This document shows positions 16,050 to 25,030 of a stretch of 41,833 nucleotides of DNA, one piece after another. A program made the translations under genes and the position numbers. This DNA is from Clostridiales bacterium. Lineage in GTDB: Bacteria > Bacillota > Clostridia > Christensenellales > Pumilibacteraceae. Positions within the stretch are counted from its first letter, which is position 1. Each line of letters opens with the position of its first letter. The notes beneath the pieces are model-generated. The model searched no databases. It saw nothing but the letters and a program-made list of their open reading frames with translations, and had not been told where the DNA came from. The DNA lies in contig JAFLVI010000002.1 in assembly GCA_022508405.1 (NCBI GenBank), positions 30,740 through 72,572 of the forward strand. Direction: 5' to 3'.

Positions 16050-18291
16050 GGGTAATAGCGGCACAAGAAAAATAATCAAATCAAACAAAATTTCGCCGAT
16101 TGCGTTGCTTGCCGCGGCGGCACTGCTTGTGGTGTCGGTGGGCGGCAGAATTTACGGTGTTGCGCCTTTCGGGACGGCCATGTTTTGCGCGCTTTCGGGC
16201 AACTTTTTTATCGGGTTTATTTCGCCCGTATATTTGTTGTGCGAATTTTTGTTTTCGTTTGAAGTGTGGCGGCTGTACGCCTGCGGTGCGGTTATATTTG
16301 TTATGGCGGCGCGGTGGGCGTTGTCGCTTAGGTTTTCCAAATTCGATCGCGGTGTGGTTAAAACGCTGTTCTCGCTGTTCGCTATCATCACACATACGGC
16401 GTTATCCGCGCTGTTTGTTCCGGTTTCGGATGCGGTGATTTCCGGATTTATAGGGTGTTTGTTCTATTATTTTTCAGTCAACATTGCGCTTTGCACGCGC
16501 ATGGTGTTTTCCGCAAAGCTGACTATTGTGGAAGCGGCGTCCGTGTGCGTTGTGTTCTTTGTTGCGGGGCTGGCGTTCGGCAGGGCGCGGTACGGCGTGT
16601 TCATAATCGGGCTTGCGCCTGCCATGCTTGTCGTTTTGCTGATGGGGCTTGTCGGAAGTCATGCCGTAATATCGTGCGGGGCTTTTATTGCGATAGGGCT
16701 AGGATTTACGTCCATGCCGCTTGTGCCGGCGTTTTTGATGTGCGCCGTTACAATCCCCGCATTTTCGCGGCTGACAAGACCGGTATATGTGCTGACCGCT
16801 ATCGGCATATTTGCCGCCACTTCCATACTGTTTTTTACAGACCCTATACAAGTGGGGTGGAACTCGCTTATGCTGGCTTTGGGCGGGTTTTTGTACTGTA
16901 TTCTGCCCCGCCGTGCGGTAAAAAAGGTGCGGGACTACTTTGATTACGACGGCTCGTCTCACATCGCGCTAAGGCATTACATAAACCGTTGCAAGTACGA
17001 CGCGGGCAACCGTATGCTTGCAGTCGCTTCCGTGTTTGACGAGACCGCGCGGCTTATGAGCGTTATGGGCTCGCCGCGACCCGATTACGCGGCAATGGGG
17101 CTTTCGCTTATAAACCGCATTTGTCCGTACTGTCCCAAAAATGCCGAGTGCGACAGGGTCAAACGGGAAGCCGCGTTTACACAGCTTGCCGAACGCGCCG
17201 GTTATGCTCGGGCGATACTATCAGATCTTCCGGAGTTTTTCACCGCCGAGTGCGCCCGTGCAAGCGAAGTTATTTCGGAGTCGGCGGCAATTACGGACGG
17301 TGCGCGCGAGCGTGCGCGGGAAAAAGAGAGCGAAAACAAAGCCAAGTCAATCGTCACCGAGCGGCTTACCGCCATCAAGGACGTTTTGGAAGAGCTGGGC
17401 AGGGCGGAAGCGTTACCCGTGGGGTTTGACGCCACTGCCGAAAAGCGGTTGATCTTCGAGCTTAACAGTCGCGGCGTGGAATGCGCGGACGTGTTTGTCA
17501 CTCGCGAAAACGTCACCGCGGTGGTGCGCACTTCGTCCGTTTCGCACGACCGCATTCGCCGCGCGGTGTGCGCGTGCATGAAACACAGATACGAAGTGGT
17601 CAATATAGAAAAAACGCAGGCTGCGGGCTGGAGCGTTGCCACGCTTAAACGCAAGCCCATGTACGAGGCGGTGTACGCGCGCGCCGGCATAAGCAAAAAC
17701 GGCGTCAGCGGCGACAGCTACACCTTTAAGCGAATAGGCGACAGGTTTTTGGCGGCGTTACTGGACGGCATGGGCTCGGGCGAGCGCGCAAGCGAGAGTT
17801 CGGGCGCGGCGGTCGAGCTTATAGAATGTTTTTACCGCGCAGGTTTCGATTCGCAATCGGTCATAACCGGCGTAAACAGGTTTTTAAAGCTGCCCACCGC
17901 CGAAAACTATTCCGCGGCGGACGTTACGGTGTGCGACCTTGATACCGCCACCGTGGACATCATTAAAATCGGCGCACCGCCGTGCTACATCAAGACAACC
18001 GATACCGTGCTGAAAATTGAAGGCAGTTCTCTGCCCATAGGCGTGCTGGACGAGATGCGCCCGTACGTTGCTACCAAAAAACTCTACCCCGGGCAGATGC
18101 TCATACTTGTAACGGACGGCATTTCCGACTGCTTTGACGGCGACGAACTGCCCGCGTTTATCAACGGACTTTCCGTGTTCAATCCCGAAAGCGCGGTTAC
18201 GGAAATCATCTCTCGCGCAATCAAGCTTTCGGGCGGAACGCCAAAGGACGACATGACCGCAATCGCATACAGACTGTACGAAAAGAAGTAA
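16048..18291 (+). CDS. spoIIE: Stage II sporulation protein E, PP2C-type phosphatase
   Basis: 747 residues. The first ~270 residues carry about ten hydrophobic membrane segments, the usual SpoIIE membrane anchor. A middle region with a Cys-rich patch (CPYCPKNAEC) and a charged stretch follows, then the C-terminal PPM/PP2C phosphatase domain from about residue 545. Metal-binding motifs are visible: LLDGMGSG near residue 571, TDGISD near 690 and KDDMTAI near 732. In sporulating Bacillota SpoIIE dephosphorylates the anti-anti-sigma factor SpoIIAA to activate sigma-F in the forespore and helps polar septation. A consensus Spo0A box lies upstream. No Shine-Dalgarno sequence precedes the ATG at 16048, which sits in a palindrome. 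The gene shows that this lineage is, or recently was, able to sporulate. Confidence 0.95.
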   Translation: MGNSGTRKIIKSNKISPIALLAAAALLVVSVGGRIYGVAPFGTAMFCALSGNFFIGFISPVYLLCEFLFSFEVWRLYACGAVIFVMAARWALSLRFSKFDRGVVKTLFSLFAIITHTALSALFVPVSDAVISGFIGCLFYYFSVNIALCTRMVFSAKLTIVEAASVCVVFFVAGLAFGRARYGVFIIGLAPAMLVVLLMGLVGSHAVISCGAFIAIGLGFTSMPLVPAFLMCAVTIPAFSRLTRPVYVLTAIGIFAATSILFFTDPIQVGWNSLMLALGGFLYCILPRRAVKKVRDYFDYDGSSHIALRHYINRCKYDAGNRMLAVASVFDETARLMSVMGSPRPDYAAMGLSLINRICPYCPKNAECDRVKREAAFTQLAERAGYARAILSDLPEFFTAECARASEVISESAAITDGARERAREKESENKAKSIVTERLTAIKDVLEELGRAEALPVGFDATAEKRLIFELNSRGVECADVFVTRENVTAVVRTSSVSHDRIRRAVCACMKHRYEVVNIEKTQAAGWSVATLKRKPMYEAVYARAGISKNGVSGDSYTFKRIGDRFLAALLDGMGSGERASESSGAAVELIECFYRAGFDSQSVITGVNRFLKLPTAENYSAADVTVCDLDTATVDIIKIGAPPCYIKTTDTVLKIEGSSLPIGVLDEMRPYVATKKLYPGQMLILVTDGISDCFDGDELPAFINGLSVFNPESAVTEIISRAIKLSGGTPKDDMTAIAYRLYEKK

Positions 18292-18294
18292 GAA

Positions 18295-18475
18295 AATTAA
18301 GAATGCAGAATGCAGAATGCGGAATGCGGAATGATTGTTCGTTTGAGTTTACACTTCTTAATTGGCGCGTCAGCGCGACCTTATAAGCCTTCCATGGGGG
18401 AAGGTGGCACGGCGTATGCCGTGACGGAAGAGGTTTTATCCAATTAAGAATGCAGAATGAAAGGTAGTTGAGCCA
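18295..18475. repeat. MITE-like intergenic repeat element
   Basis: The interval between spoIIE and typA holds tandem GAATGCAGAATG/GAATGCGGAATG units at the left (about 18299-18333), the motif AATTAAGAATGCAGAATG near both ends, a GCGCGTCAGCGCGACCTTA block, and two stable hairpins: CCTTCC/GGAAGG (18388-18404) and CACGGC-GTAT-GCCGTG (18408-18423). No reading frame is convincing. This composition is that of a short non-autonomous repeat. Related GCGC...ACCTTA and GAATT-type motifs occur at 15027, 35915 and 40651. Confidence 0.65.
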
Positions 18476-18487
18476 TGCCGTATTTTC

Positions 18488-18516
18488 TTGACATTTTTTT
18501 TGGAATATACTACAAT
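18488..18516 (+). promoter_or_regulatory. Promoter of typA
   Basis: TTGACA at 18488-18493, 17-bp spacer, TACAAT at 18511-18516. Expected start near 18523, giving a leader of about 37 bases. The leader holds a TTGTCGACAA palindrome (18532-18541), of unknown meaning. Confidence 0.7.
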
Positions 18517-18559
18517 TATATTCGTAAAAATTTGTCGACAACGGGTTAACTTTACGGTT

Positions 18560-20404
18560 ATGGAACAGAGCAAGATAAGAAACGTTGCAATCATTGCGCA
18601 CGTAGATCACGGCAAGACGTCACTTGTTAACGAGTTACTCAAGCAGGGCAATGTTTTTCGCGACAATCAGGCGGTTATGGACCGCGTTATGGACAGCAAC
18701 GCACTCGAGCGCGAGCGCGGCATTACCATACTCAGCAAAAACGCGTCGTGCGTTTACGACGGGTTCAAGATAAACATTGTTGACACCCCCGGGCATGCCG
18801 ACTTCGGCGGCGAAGTGGAGCGCGTGCTTAAAATGGTGGACGGCGCACTGCTTGTTGTGGACGCATTTGAAGGTCCTATGCCGCAGACCCGTTTTGTGCT
18901 TGAGCGCGCGCTTGCGCTCGGACTTAAAATCATTGTTGTCGTCAACAAGACCGACAGACCGGACGCACGGCTTAAGGAAGTTGTTGACGAGATTCTGGAG
19001 CTTTTTCTCGACCTTGACGCAAGCGAAGATCAGCTTAACAGTCCGTTTGTGTTTGCGTCCGCGCGTTACGGCACTGCGTCAAAGATTATAACAGACAGCG
19101 GCAGAAACATGCAGCCGCTATTCCAAACCATTATAGAACACATCCCCGCGCCCGCCGGTGATAATGACGCGCCCTTTAAAATGCTTGTGTCGTCCGCCGA
19201 GCACAACGACTATGTGGGAAAACTTGCAGTAGGCAAGGTGGGCAGCGGAAGCGTGTCCGTAGGCGACAGCGTGGTGCTTACAAACTACCATGACGAGAGC
19301 AAGGCGGTCAAGAGCAAGGTCGTAAGTCTTTTTACGTACGAAGGCATAAAACGCGTTCCCGCCGAAACCGCTACGGTGGGCGATATAGTTTGCGTGTCCG
19401 GAATAGAAGGCGTAATGATAGGCGACACGCTGTGTGCGGAAGAAGACACCGCGCCCATAGAGTTTGTCAAGATAGCCGAGCCCAGCGTTGAGATGACGTT
19501 TATGGTAAACGATTCGCCGCTTGCCGGCAAGGAAGGCAAGTACGTCACAAGCCGTCATCTTCGCGACAGGCTGTACAAGGAAGCGGTTAAGGATTTGTCG
19601 CTCAGGGTGTCGGACGGCGCTACGGCGGACAGCTTTGTTGTGTGCGGCAGGGGCGAAATGCACCTTTCCATACTGATAGAAACAATGCGGCGTGCGGGCT
19701 ACGAGTTTGCCGTCAGCATGCCCAAGGTTTTGATAAAGCAGATAGACGGCGTTAAGTGCGAGCCCATAGACCGAGTGTTTATAGACGTGCCGGAAGCTTG
19801 CGTCGGAACAATCATGAGTAAAATGGGTACGCGTAAGGGCGAACTCATAGACATGACCCCGCACGGCAGCCGCATAAAAATGAACTTTAAAGTGCCCGCT
19901 CGCGGCATGTTCGGCTACCAGAGCGAGCTCATGACCGACACAAAGGGCGAAGGCGTAATGTCAAGCGTGTTTGACGGTTACGAGCCGTACAAGGGCGAAA
20001 TTACTCGCCGCGACTTCGGCTCGCTTATTGCGCACGAAGCGGGCGATTCCATTGTTTACGGATTGTTCAACGCGCAGGAGCGCGGCACGCTGTTTATAGG
20101 TGCGGGCGTGCCGGTGTACGGCGGCATGGTTGTGGGCATGAACCCGCGCGGTGAAGATATTGTGGTAAACGTGTGCAAAAAGAAGCACCTTACCAACACG
20201 CGCAGCAGCGGCAGCGACGACGCGCTAAAGTTGATTACGCCCATGCGCATGACGCTGGAAGACTGCATAGAATTTTTGGCGGACGACGAGATTTTGGAAG
20301 TAACGCCTAAGTCCTTGCGCATAAGAAAGCGCTTGCTTGACGCTACGGCGCGAATGCGGGAACGTGCGCGGATACTTGGATTGGGCAAACACGCCAACGA
20401 TTGA
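18560..20404 (+). CDS. typA: TypA/BipA ribosome-associated GTPase
   Basis: 614 residues, the normal length of TypA (BipA), a translational GTPase related to EF-G that aids ribosome assembly and stress adaptation. The G1 motif AHVDHGKT lies at residues 13-20, G3 DTPGHADF at 75-82 and G4 NKTD at 129-132. The EF-G-like domains and the C-terminal TypA domain ([17 protein letters not shown], then [15 protein letters not shown]) follow. I chose the ATG at 18560 because TypA proteins begin just before the first beta-strand, and because the longer frame from a TTG at 18488 would start inside the promoter. The ribosome-binding site is weak. guaA follows after 33 bases without a visible terminator, so the two may share a transcript. 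Confidence 0.96.
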   Translation: MEQSKIRNVAIIAHVDHGKTSLVNELLKQGNVFRDNQAVMDRVMDSNALERERGITILSKNASCVYDGFKINIVDTPGHADFGGEVERVLKMVDGALLVVDAFEGPMPQTRFVLERALALGLKIIVVVNKTDRPDARLKEVVDEILELFLDLDASEDQLNSPFVFASARYGTASKIITDSGRNMQPLFQTIIEHIPAPAGDNDAPFKMLVSSAEHNDYVGKLAVGKVGSGSVSVGDSVVLTNYHDESKAVKSKVVSLFTYEGIKRVPAETATVGDIVCVSGIEGVMIGDTLCAEEDTAPIEFVKIAEPSVEMTFMVNDSPLAGKEGKYVTSRHLRDRLYKEAVKDLSLRVSDGATADSFVVCGRGEMHLSILIETMRRAGYEFAVSMPKVLIKQIDGVKCEPIDRVFIDVPEACVGTIMSKMGTRKGELIDMTPHGSRIKMNFKVPARGMFGYQSELMTDTKGEGVMSSVFDGYEPYKGEITRRDFGSLIAHEAGDSIVYGLFNAQERGTLFIGAGVPVYGGMVVGMNPRGEDIVVNVCKKKHLTNTRSSGSDDALKLITPMRMTLEDCIEFLADDEILEVTPKSLRIRKRLLDATARMRERARILGLGKHAND

Positions 20405-20437
20405 TAAAACAGTAATAATTTACAAAAGGAGTTTTTT

Positions 20438-21976
20438 ATGGCACAGACAGTTTTGGTTTTGGACTTCGGCGGGCAGTACAACCAGCTGATCGCACGGCGC
20501 GTGCGCGAAGCAAACGTTTACTGCGAGGTCAAGTCGTATAAGACGCCGATAGCCGAGATTCGCGCTATTAACCCCAAGGGAATAATTTTCACCGGCGGAC
20601 CTAAGTCTGTGTATTTGGACGATTCGCCGCGCATGGCAAGCGAGATTTTTACGCTGGGGATTCCCATTCTCGGTATTTGCTACGGTGCGCAATTCCTAGT
20701 TTACGGTCTGGGCGGAGAAATAGGTGCGGCTTCTGCCGAGTCTGCGGCGGAGTTTGGCAGAACGGATTGTAAGTTTGACACTTCTTCTCCGCTTTTTAAC
20801 GGTCTTAAAAAAGAATCGGTTGTTTGGATGAGTCACAACGACTACATAAAAAAACTGCCCGACGGATTTAAGGCGATTGCTCACAGCGCTAAATGCCCGT
20901 ACGGCGCAATAGAAAACGCCGACAAAAAGTTTTACGGCACGCAGTTTCACCCCGAAGTCAACCATACTGAGCAGGGCTTTGACATGCTTAAAAACTTCCT
21001 GTTTAACGTGTGTGGGTGCAAGCCGGACTGGACGATGCAAAACTACGCCGAAATTGCGACTAAGGAACTTCGTGAAAAAATCGGCAACGGTAAAGCGCTT
21101 TTAGCTCTGTCAGGTGGCGTGGACAGTTCCGTTGCGTGCAAGCTGCTGGCAAATGCTATCGGCAGCCAACTCACCTGTATTTTTGTCGATCACGGTTTGA
21201 TGCGAAAAAATGAAGGCGACGAAGTGGAAGCGGCGTTCAATGGCAGCGGCGTTAACTTTGTGCGCGTAAATGCCGGCGAGAGATTTTTGGGCAAGCTCAA
21301 AGGTGTCACCGACCCCGAAAAAAAGCGCAAAATAATAGGCGAAGAGTTTATCCGAGTTTTCGAGCAGGAGGCCAAAAAGATCGGTGCGGTGGACTATCTT
21401 GTTCAGGGCACGATATATCCCGACGTGATTGAGAGCGGACTGGGCGACGCCGCGGTTATAAAGTCGCACCATAACGTCGGCGGTCTTCCTTCTTACGTCG
21501 ATTTTAAGGAGATTGTCGAACCGCTTAGACTTTTGTTTAAGGACGAGGTGAGAAAGCTCGGCAGCGCATTGGGCTTAAGCGACACGCTGGTGTGGCGTCA
21601 GCCTTTCCCCGGCCCGGGGCTTGCTATCAGAATCATAGGGGAGATTACGCCGGAAAAGGTTGCGATTTTGCAGGACGCCGATGCGATATTCCGCGAGGAG
21701 ATTGCTTCTGCAAAGCTCGACCGCGCCATCAATCAATACTTTGCAGTGCTTACCAACATGCGTTCGGTGGGGGTCATGGGTGACGGAAGAACTTATGATT
21801 ACACGCTTGCACTGCGCGGCGTCACTACAACCGACTTTATGACCGCAGATTTTTCTCGCATTCCCTACGACGTGCTCGAAAAGGTCTCTAATCGTATCGT
21901 CAACGAGGTCAAGCACATAAACCGTATAGTCTACGACATTACAAGCAAGCCACCCGCAACCATCGAGTGGGAATAA
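20438..21976 (+). CDS. guaA: GMP synthase, glutamine-hydrolysing
   Basis: 512 residues, full length. It converts XMP, ATP and glutamine to GMP in purine synthesis. The class I amidotransferase domain comes first, with nucleophile Cys81 in GICYGAQ and the catalytic pair His170 and Glu172 in FHPEVNHT. The ATP-pyrophosphatase domain follows with the P-loop LSGGVDSS at 223-230. The C-terminal dimerisation domain ends in the family's usual [16 protein letters not shown] precedes the ATG. The 33-base gap to typA leaves no room for a purine riboswitch, so guaA probably depends on the typA promoter or on one inside typA. Confidence 0.97.
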   Translation: MAQTVLVLDFGGQYNQLIARRVREANVYCEVKSYKTPIAEIRAINPKGIIFTGGPKSVYLDDSPRMASEIFTLGIPILGICYGAQFLVYGLGGEIGAASAESAAEFGRTDCKFDTSSPLFNGLKKESVVWMSHNDYIKKLPDGFKAIAHSAKCPYGAIENADKKFYGTQFHPEVNHTEQGFDMLKNFLFNVCGCKPDWTMQNYAEIATKELREKIGNGKALLALSGGVDSSVACKLLANAIGSQLTCIFVDHGLMRKNEGDEVEAAFNGSGVNFVRVNAGERFLGKLKGVTDPEKKRKIIGEEFIRVFEQEAKKIGAVDYLVQGTIYPDVIESGLGDAAVIKSHHNVGGLPSYVDFKEIVEPLRLLFKDEVRKLGSALGLSDTLVWRQPFPGPGLAIRIIGEITPEKVAILQDADAIFREEIASAKLDRAINQYFAVLTNMRSVGVMGDGRTYDYTLALRGVTTTDFMTADFSRIPYDVLEKVSNRIVNEVKHINRIVYDITSKPPATIEWE

Positions 21977-22000
21977 TCGGGATTTCACAACAAGGGCATT

Positions 22001-22327
22001 ATGGCAAAGGAAATCAAGGCAAAGGTTTTTCCCAGAATTTGGGCAAAGACCACGCGTGGGGACAAGATTACGCGCGACTATATGTACACGCTGGACGGCG
22101 CGTTTGACGAGGACAGACTGTTCGAGTACATTTGCGACATTACGCGCGCAATGGATATCCCTACGCCCATAATATTGTCCAGTCACAAATACAACTTTGT
22201 GCATTTTAACATAGCACGGTTTTTGCCGCGCGAGTTTGTGGAAGAAGTGGACTTTGACTTTTTTACCATAGAAAATTCGTCCGGCACAATTAAGCCGCTT
22301 CCGCGTTACTTCAACGAGAACGGCTGA
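22001..22327 (+). CDS. Small protein of unknown function, 108 aa
   Basis: I do not recognise it with certainty. It is a soluble 108-residue protein with a basic N-terminus and alternating hydrophobic and acidic stretches (EDRLFEYICDI, REFVEEVDFDFF). There is no signal peptide, membrane segment or cysteine motif. It starts 24 bases after guaA on the same strand, with AAGGG before the ATG, so it is likely in the same transcript. The compact fold-like composition and clean ribosome-binding site argue that it is real. Confidence 0.75.
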   Translation: MAKEIKAKVFPRIWAKTTRGDKITRDYMYTLDGAFDEDRLFEYICDITRAMDIPTPIILSSHKYNFVHFNIARFLPREFVEEVDFDFFTIENSSGTIKPLPRYFNENG

Positions 22328-22345
22328 TGTTTTTTGGGCGCTGCA

Positions 22346-22374
22346 TTGACTTTTTTGTAAAAATGTAGTATACT
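22346..22374 (+). promoter_or_regulatory. Promoter of the 558-aa lipoprotein gene
   Basis: TTGACT at 22346-22351, 17-bp spacer, TATACT at 22369-22374, followed by GTAGGAGGGT before the ATG at 22408. Confidence 0.75.
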
Positions 22375-22407
22375 AAATGTATATACTTCTCGTAGGAGGG
22401 TAAATTT

Positions 22408-24084
22408 ATGAAAAAAAGATTGCTTACGATACTCTCGCTTATCATGGCGTTTGTGCTGTGCTTTTCGCTTGTGGCGTGCGGCGGCGACAGCAAAAAGTCG
22501 GGTGGCAAAAAGCCTGCGGGCGATGACAAAAAGCCTACCGGAAAGGAAGTGTCCGTCACGCTTGGCGACGTGCTGGACGTGATTAACGGCGTGTTAAATG
22601 CCGAAGGCTTTGAGGGTACCGCTTCGTACACACTGTCCACAAAAAATAAAGGAAGCGTGGGAAAAATCGTTTCCGTAGACAAGCGCGGAAGCAAAGTGCA
22701 AGCGGGCGATTATATAGTCGATCTTGAAACGGGCGACGTTTACTACAACAGTGACAACGGCTATCAGTTCAAGCAGTATTGGTACGTAGATATTTACGAT
22801 TATCTGTTAGGGCTTATCAATGATTACGCCGCCGCCAACGCGGACGAAACGATTATCGCCTTATACGACAAGGACGCCAAAACCGTAACATATACTCTGG
22901 ACGAAGCCAAAACCGTCAATAAATACATATCCCCGTTGCAAACGGCATACGCGAGCAATATGAAGTCTGTCAATGCAATGCTCGACGACTATTGCTATTT
23001 GCTGTTTGGCAAAGGCTTTCACGACATGTACGATGTCTTTTTGGCGTACATTAAGGACGAGAACAACACGGTCGGTGACCTTAACGATATGGTGAAGGAC
23101 GCGGTCGGCGTAGACATTTTGTCGCTTGTCGGCAGATACATGGGATTTGACGGCGACACAATCGCTTTAATCGAGGCGCGAAAGCTCAGCCAAGTTGTGG
23201 CGGGCGCATACGACTACGCAATGGTGCTTTTAAAACAATTTATGCCTGATTTTCCGTTATTCCAGACCAAAGCCGAGAATGACAAACAGGAAAACGAAAC
23301 TCCGTCCGTAGGCAACGACAAAATGACCATGCTTATGGCCATGCTTGACGCTATGTTCTTTGCGGATGTGGACACAGACGGACTGGAAAACAAGCTTAAC
23401 ACTATGGTCGCCATAATGGATTTATTCCCCACAAAAGCGTTGGTGGATATGATATTTGCCGACCAAGCCGACTTTGCCGAAGTGTACACCGTTATCAAAG
23501 ACGGAGTAAAGTTTAAAGACCTATACGCCAAAATAACATTGACATTAGACGACGAGCTGATTGTAAAGGGTGTAAAGGTCGACTGCCTTGCATCGCACAC
23601 ATATGCCGGCAACGAACAAAATTTCCGTTTCCTTTCGGACAACAACTATGCCGCGACGGGTGAGCTTGTTATCAGTGATTATACGGCGGACGGCAAGGGC
23701 TTTGACATAACGTTTGATCCCGATTTCGATTACAGGCATGTGGTACACAAGTTTTTATTCGACCTGCCCGATACCGACTTATCGGTGCACTACGAAACCG
23801 GCGATAAAGAGATGGCGTTTGACAGGCTGGAAATTTATGACAACGATCGTTTGCGTATCGAAGTGCCCAACAATGAGGTAAGGTTTGATAGCGATACAAG
23901 TTCGTTTGTTTTTGACAGCGCATTTTTAAAGACCGTGTTTGAAGGAAAACCTATCGGCGCTCGTCTTGAGGTAGATATACACTTTGCCGACGGGGTATGG
24001 GTACCGCTTGTGCTTACTAATGCCGTGGGCGCGCCCAAAGAAGTGTTGATGTTTATTGGGCGCAGTGCGTTCGGTCGTTTTTAA
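22408..24084 (+). CDS. Lipoprotein of unknown function, 558 aa
   Basis: The signal peptide ends in a perfect lipobox (L-V-A-C24), followed by a Lys/Gly/Ser linker (GGDSKKSGGKKPAGDDKK), so the protein should be lipid-anchored outside the cytoplasmic membrane. The rest is a mixed alpha/beta-like sequence with many Asp and Tyr residues; the region near residues 300-345 is rich in Met. I see no enzyme, solute-binding or B-repeat signature. It has its own promoter, a strong AGGAGGG site and a terminator, and so appears monocistronic. The type of signal and linker resembles other lipoproteins of clostridia, but the function is unknown. Confidence 0.85.
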   Translation: MKKRLLTILSLIMAFVLCFSLVACGGDSKKSGGKKPAGDDKKPTGKEVSVTLGDVLDVINGVLNAEGFEGTASYTLSTKNKGSVGKIVSVDKRGSKVQAGDYIVDLETGDVYYNSDNGYQFKQYWYVDIYDYLLGLINDYAAANADETIIALYDKDAKTVTYTLDEAKTVNKYISPLQTAYASNMKSVNAMLDDYCYLLFGKGFHDMYDVFLAYIKDENNTVGDLNDMVKDAVGVDILSLVGRYMGFDGDTIALIEARKLSQVVAGAYDYAMVLLKQFMPDFPLFQTKAENDKQENETPSVGNDKMTMLMAMLDAMFFADVDTDGLENKLNTMVAIMDLFPTKALVDMIFADQADFAEVYTVIKDGVKFKDLYAKITLTLDDELIVKGVKVDCLASHTYAGNEQNFRFLSDNNYAATGELVISDYTADGKGFDITFDPDFDYRHVVHKFLFDLPDTDLSVHYETGDKEMAFDRLEIYDNDRLRIEVPNNEVRFDSDTSSFVFDSAFLKTVFEGKPIGARLEVDIHFADGVWVPLVLTNAVGAPKEVLMFIGRSAFGRF

Positions 24085-24110
24085 GGCATTCATAATGTAA
24101 ACGAATAATC

Positions 24111-24147
24111 AAAACCGCCATAGGCATAACGCTTACGGCGGTTTTTT
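24111..24147 (+). terminator. Intrinsic terminator after the lipoprotein gene
   Basis: AAAACCGCC pairs with GGCGGTTTT around a loop of about 17 bases, and the T run continues to 24147. It ends three bases before the -35 box of the ecfA1 promoter. Confidence 0.8.
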
Positions 24148-24149
24148 AA

Positions 24150-24178
24150 TTGACATACTTATTTAAAAATGCTAGAAT
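24150..24178 (+). promoter_or_regulatory. Promoter abutting the ecfA1 start codon
   Basis: TTGACA at 24150-24155, 17-bp spacer, TAGAAT at 24173-24178. Only six bases lie between the -10 box and the ATG at 24185, so the transcript should begin at or next to the start codon. Confidence 0.8.
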
Positions 24179-24184
24179 TTTTGT

Positions 24185-25030
24185 ATGCCTTTTTTGGAAT
24201 TCAAAAATGTGGAATATTCGTACGTCAGCGGCGAAGACGAGCTTATTCAGGCGTTAAAGTCTGTGTCGTTTTCGGTAGAGCGCGGGGAGTTTGTCGCTCT
24301 TGTCGGCTGCAACGGCTCGGGTAAGTCCACGCTCGCTAGGCTTTGCAACGGGCTTATCGCGCCGGACAGCGGACAGGTGCTTGTTGACGGCGCGTCCACC
24401 ACGGACAAGTCCGCGCTTTTTGACATTCGCAAAAAAATCGGCATTGTTTTTCAAAACCCCGACAACCAGATGGTCACCACCATAGTGGAAGACGACGTTG
24501 CGTTCGGTCCGGAAAACCTAGGGCTTCCGCCCGACGAGATTCGCGCCCGAGTTGACTGGGCGCTTAAAAGCGTAGGCATGAGCGAGCATGCCCATAGCGG
24601 GCCGTTCCGCCTGTCCGGCGGGCAAAAACAGCGCGTGGCGATTGCGGGAGTGCTTGCTATCAAGCCCGAGCTTATGATACTGGACGAAGCAACCGGCATG
24701 CTCGACCCGAGCGGCAGGCGCGAAGTGCTGGACGTTATAAAAAAACTAAACCGCGACGAGAACATGGCGGTCATCATGATAACGCATTTCATGGAAGAAG
24801 CCGCGTCGGCGGACAGGATTATAGTGCTTGACAGCGGACGCATTGCGGCGGACGGCGGCAAGGAACTGTTTAAAACGCCCGAAGTGTTTGAGTCTGTAGG
24901 GCTGGATTTGCCGTTGTACGTGCGGCTCGCTCGGCGGCTGAACGAAATAGGCATGGATATAGGCTGTCCGCTCTCGGCGGACGAGTTTGCGGCCTGTGTG
25001 TCTGCGGCGATAAAGGGGGAAGGCAAATGA
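24185..25030 (+). CDS. ecfA1: Energy-coupling factor transporter ATPase EcfA1
   Basis: 281 residues, one of two ATPases of an energy-coupling factor (ECF) vitamin or metal importer. Walker A is GCNGSGKST at 41-49, the Q-loop is in FQNPDNQ, the signature is LSGGQKQRVAIAG and Walker B is LMILDEATGMLDP, all typical of EcfA. The start is fixed by the family's N-terminal strand and by the promoter just upstream; no Shine-Dalgarno is visible. It overlaps ecfA2 by four bases (ATGA). The cluster ecfA1-ecfA2-ecfT-truA is conserved in Bacillota, where it usually follows rplQ; no ribosomal protein gene is found here. Confidence 0.95.
   Translation: MPFLEFKNVEYSYVSGEDELIQALKSVSFSVERGEFVALVGCNGSGKSTLARLCNGLIAPDSGQVLVDGASTTDKSALFDIRKKIGIVFQNPDNQMVTTIVEDDVAFGPENLGLPPDEIRARVDWALKSVGMSEHAHSGPFRLSGGQKQRVAIAGVLAIKPELMILDEATGMLDPSGRREVLDVIKKLNRDENMAVIMITHFMEEAASADRIIVLDSGRIAADGGKELFKTPEVFESVGLDLPLYVRLARRLNEIGMDIGCPLSADEFAACVSAAIKGEGK

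Noticed and set aside
18532-18541. TTGTCGACAA palindrome in the typA leader as a Spo0A or LexA site
   Set aside because: It differs from the Spo0A core at the last base and does not fit the usual clostridial LexA pattern; a 10-base palindrome alone is weak.
18488-18559. N-terminal extension of TypA from a TTG at 18488
   Set aside because: It would start within the -35 box of a good promoter, and the extra residues do not belong to TypA.
20405-20437. Purine riboswitch before guaA
   Set aside because: The gap is only 33 bases, too short for the aptamer.
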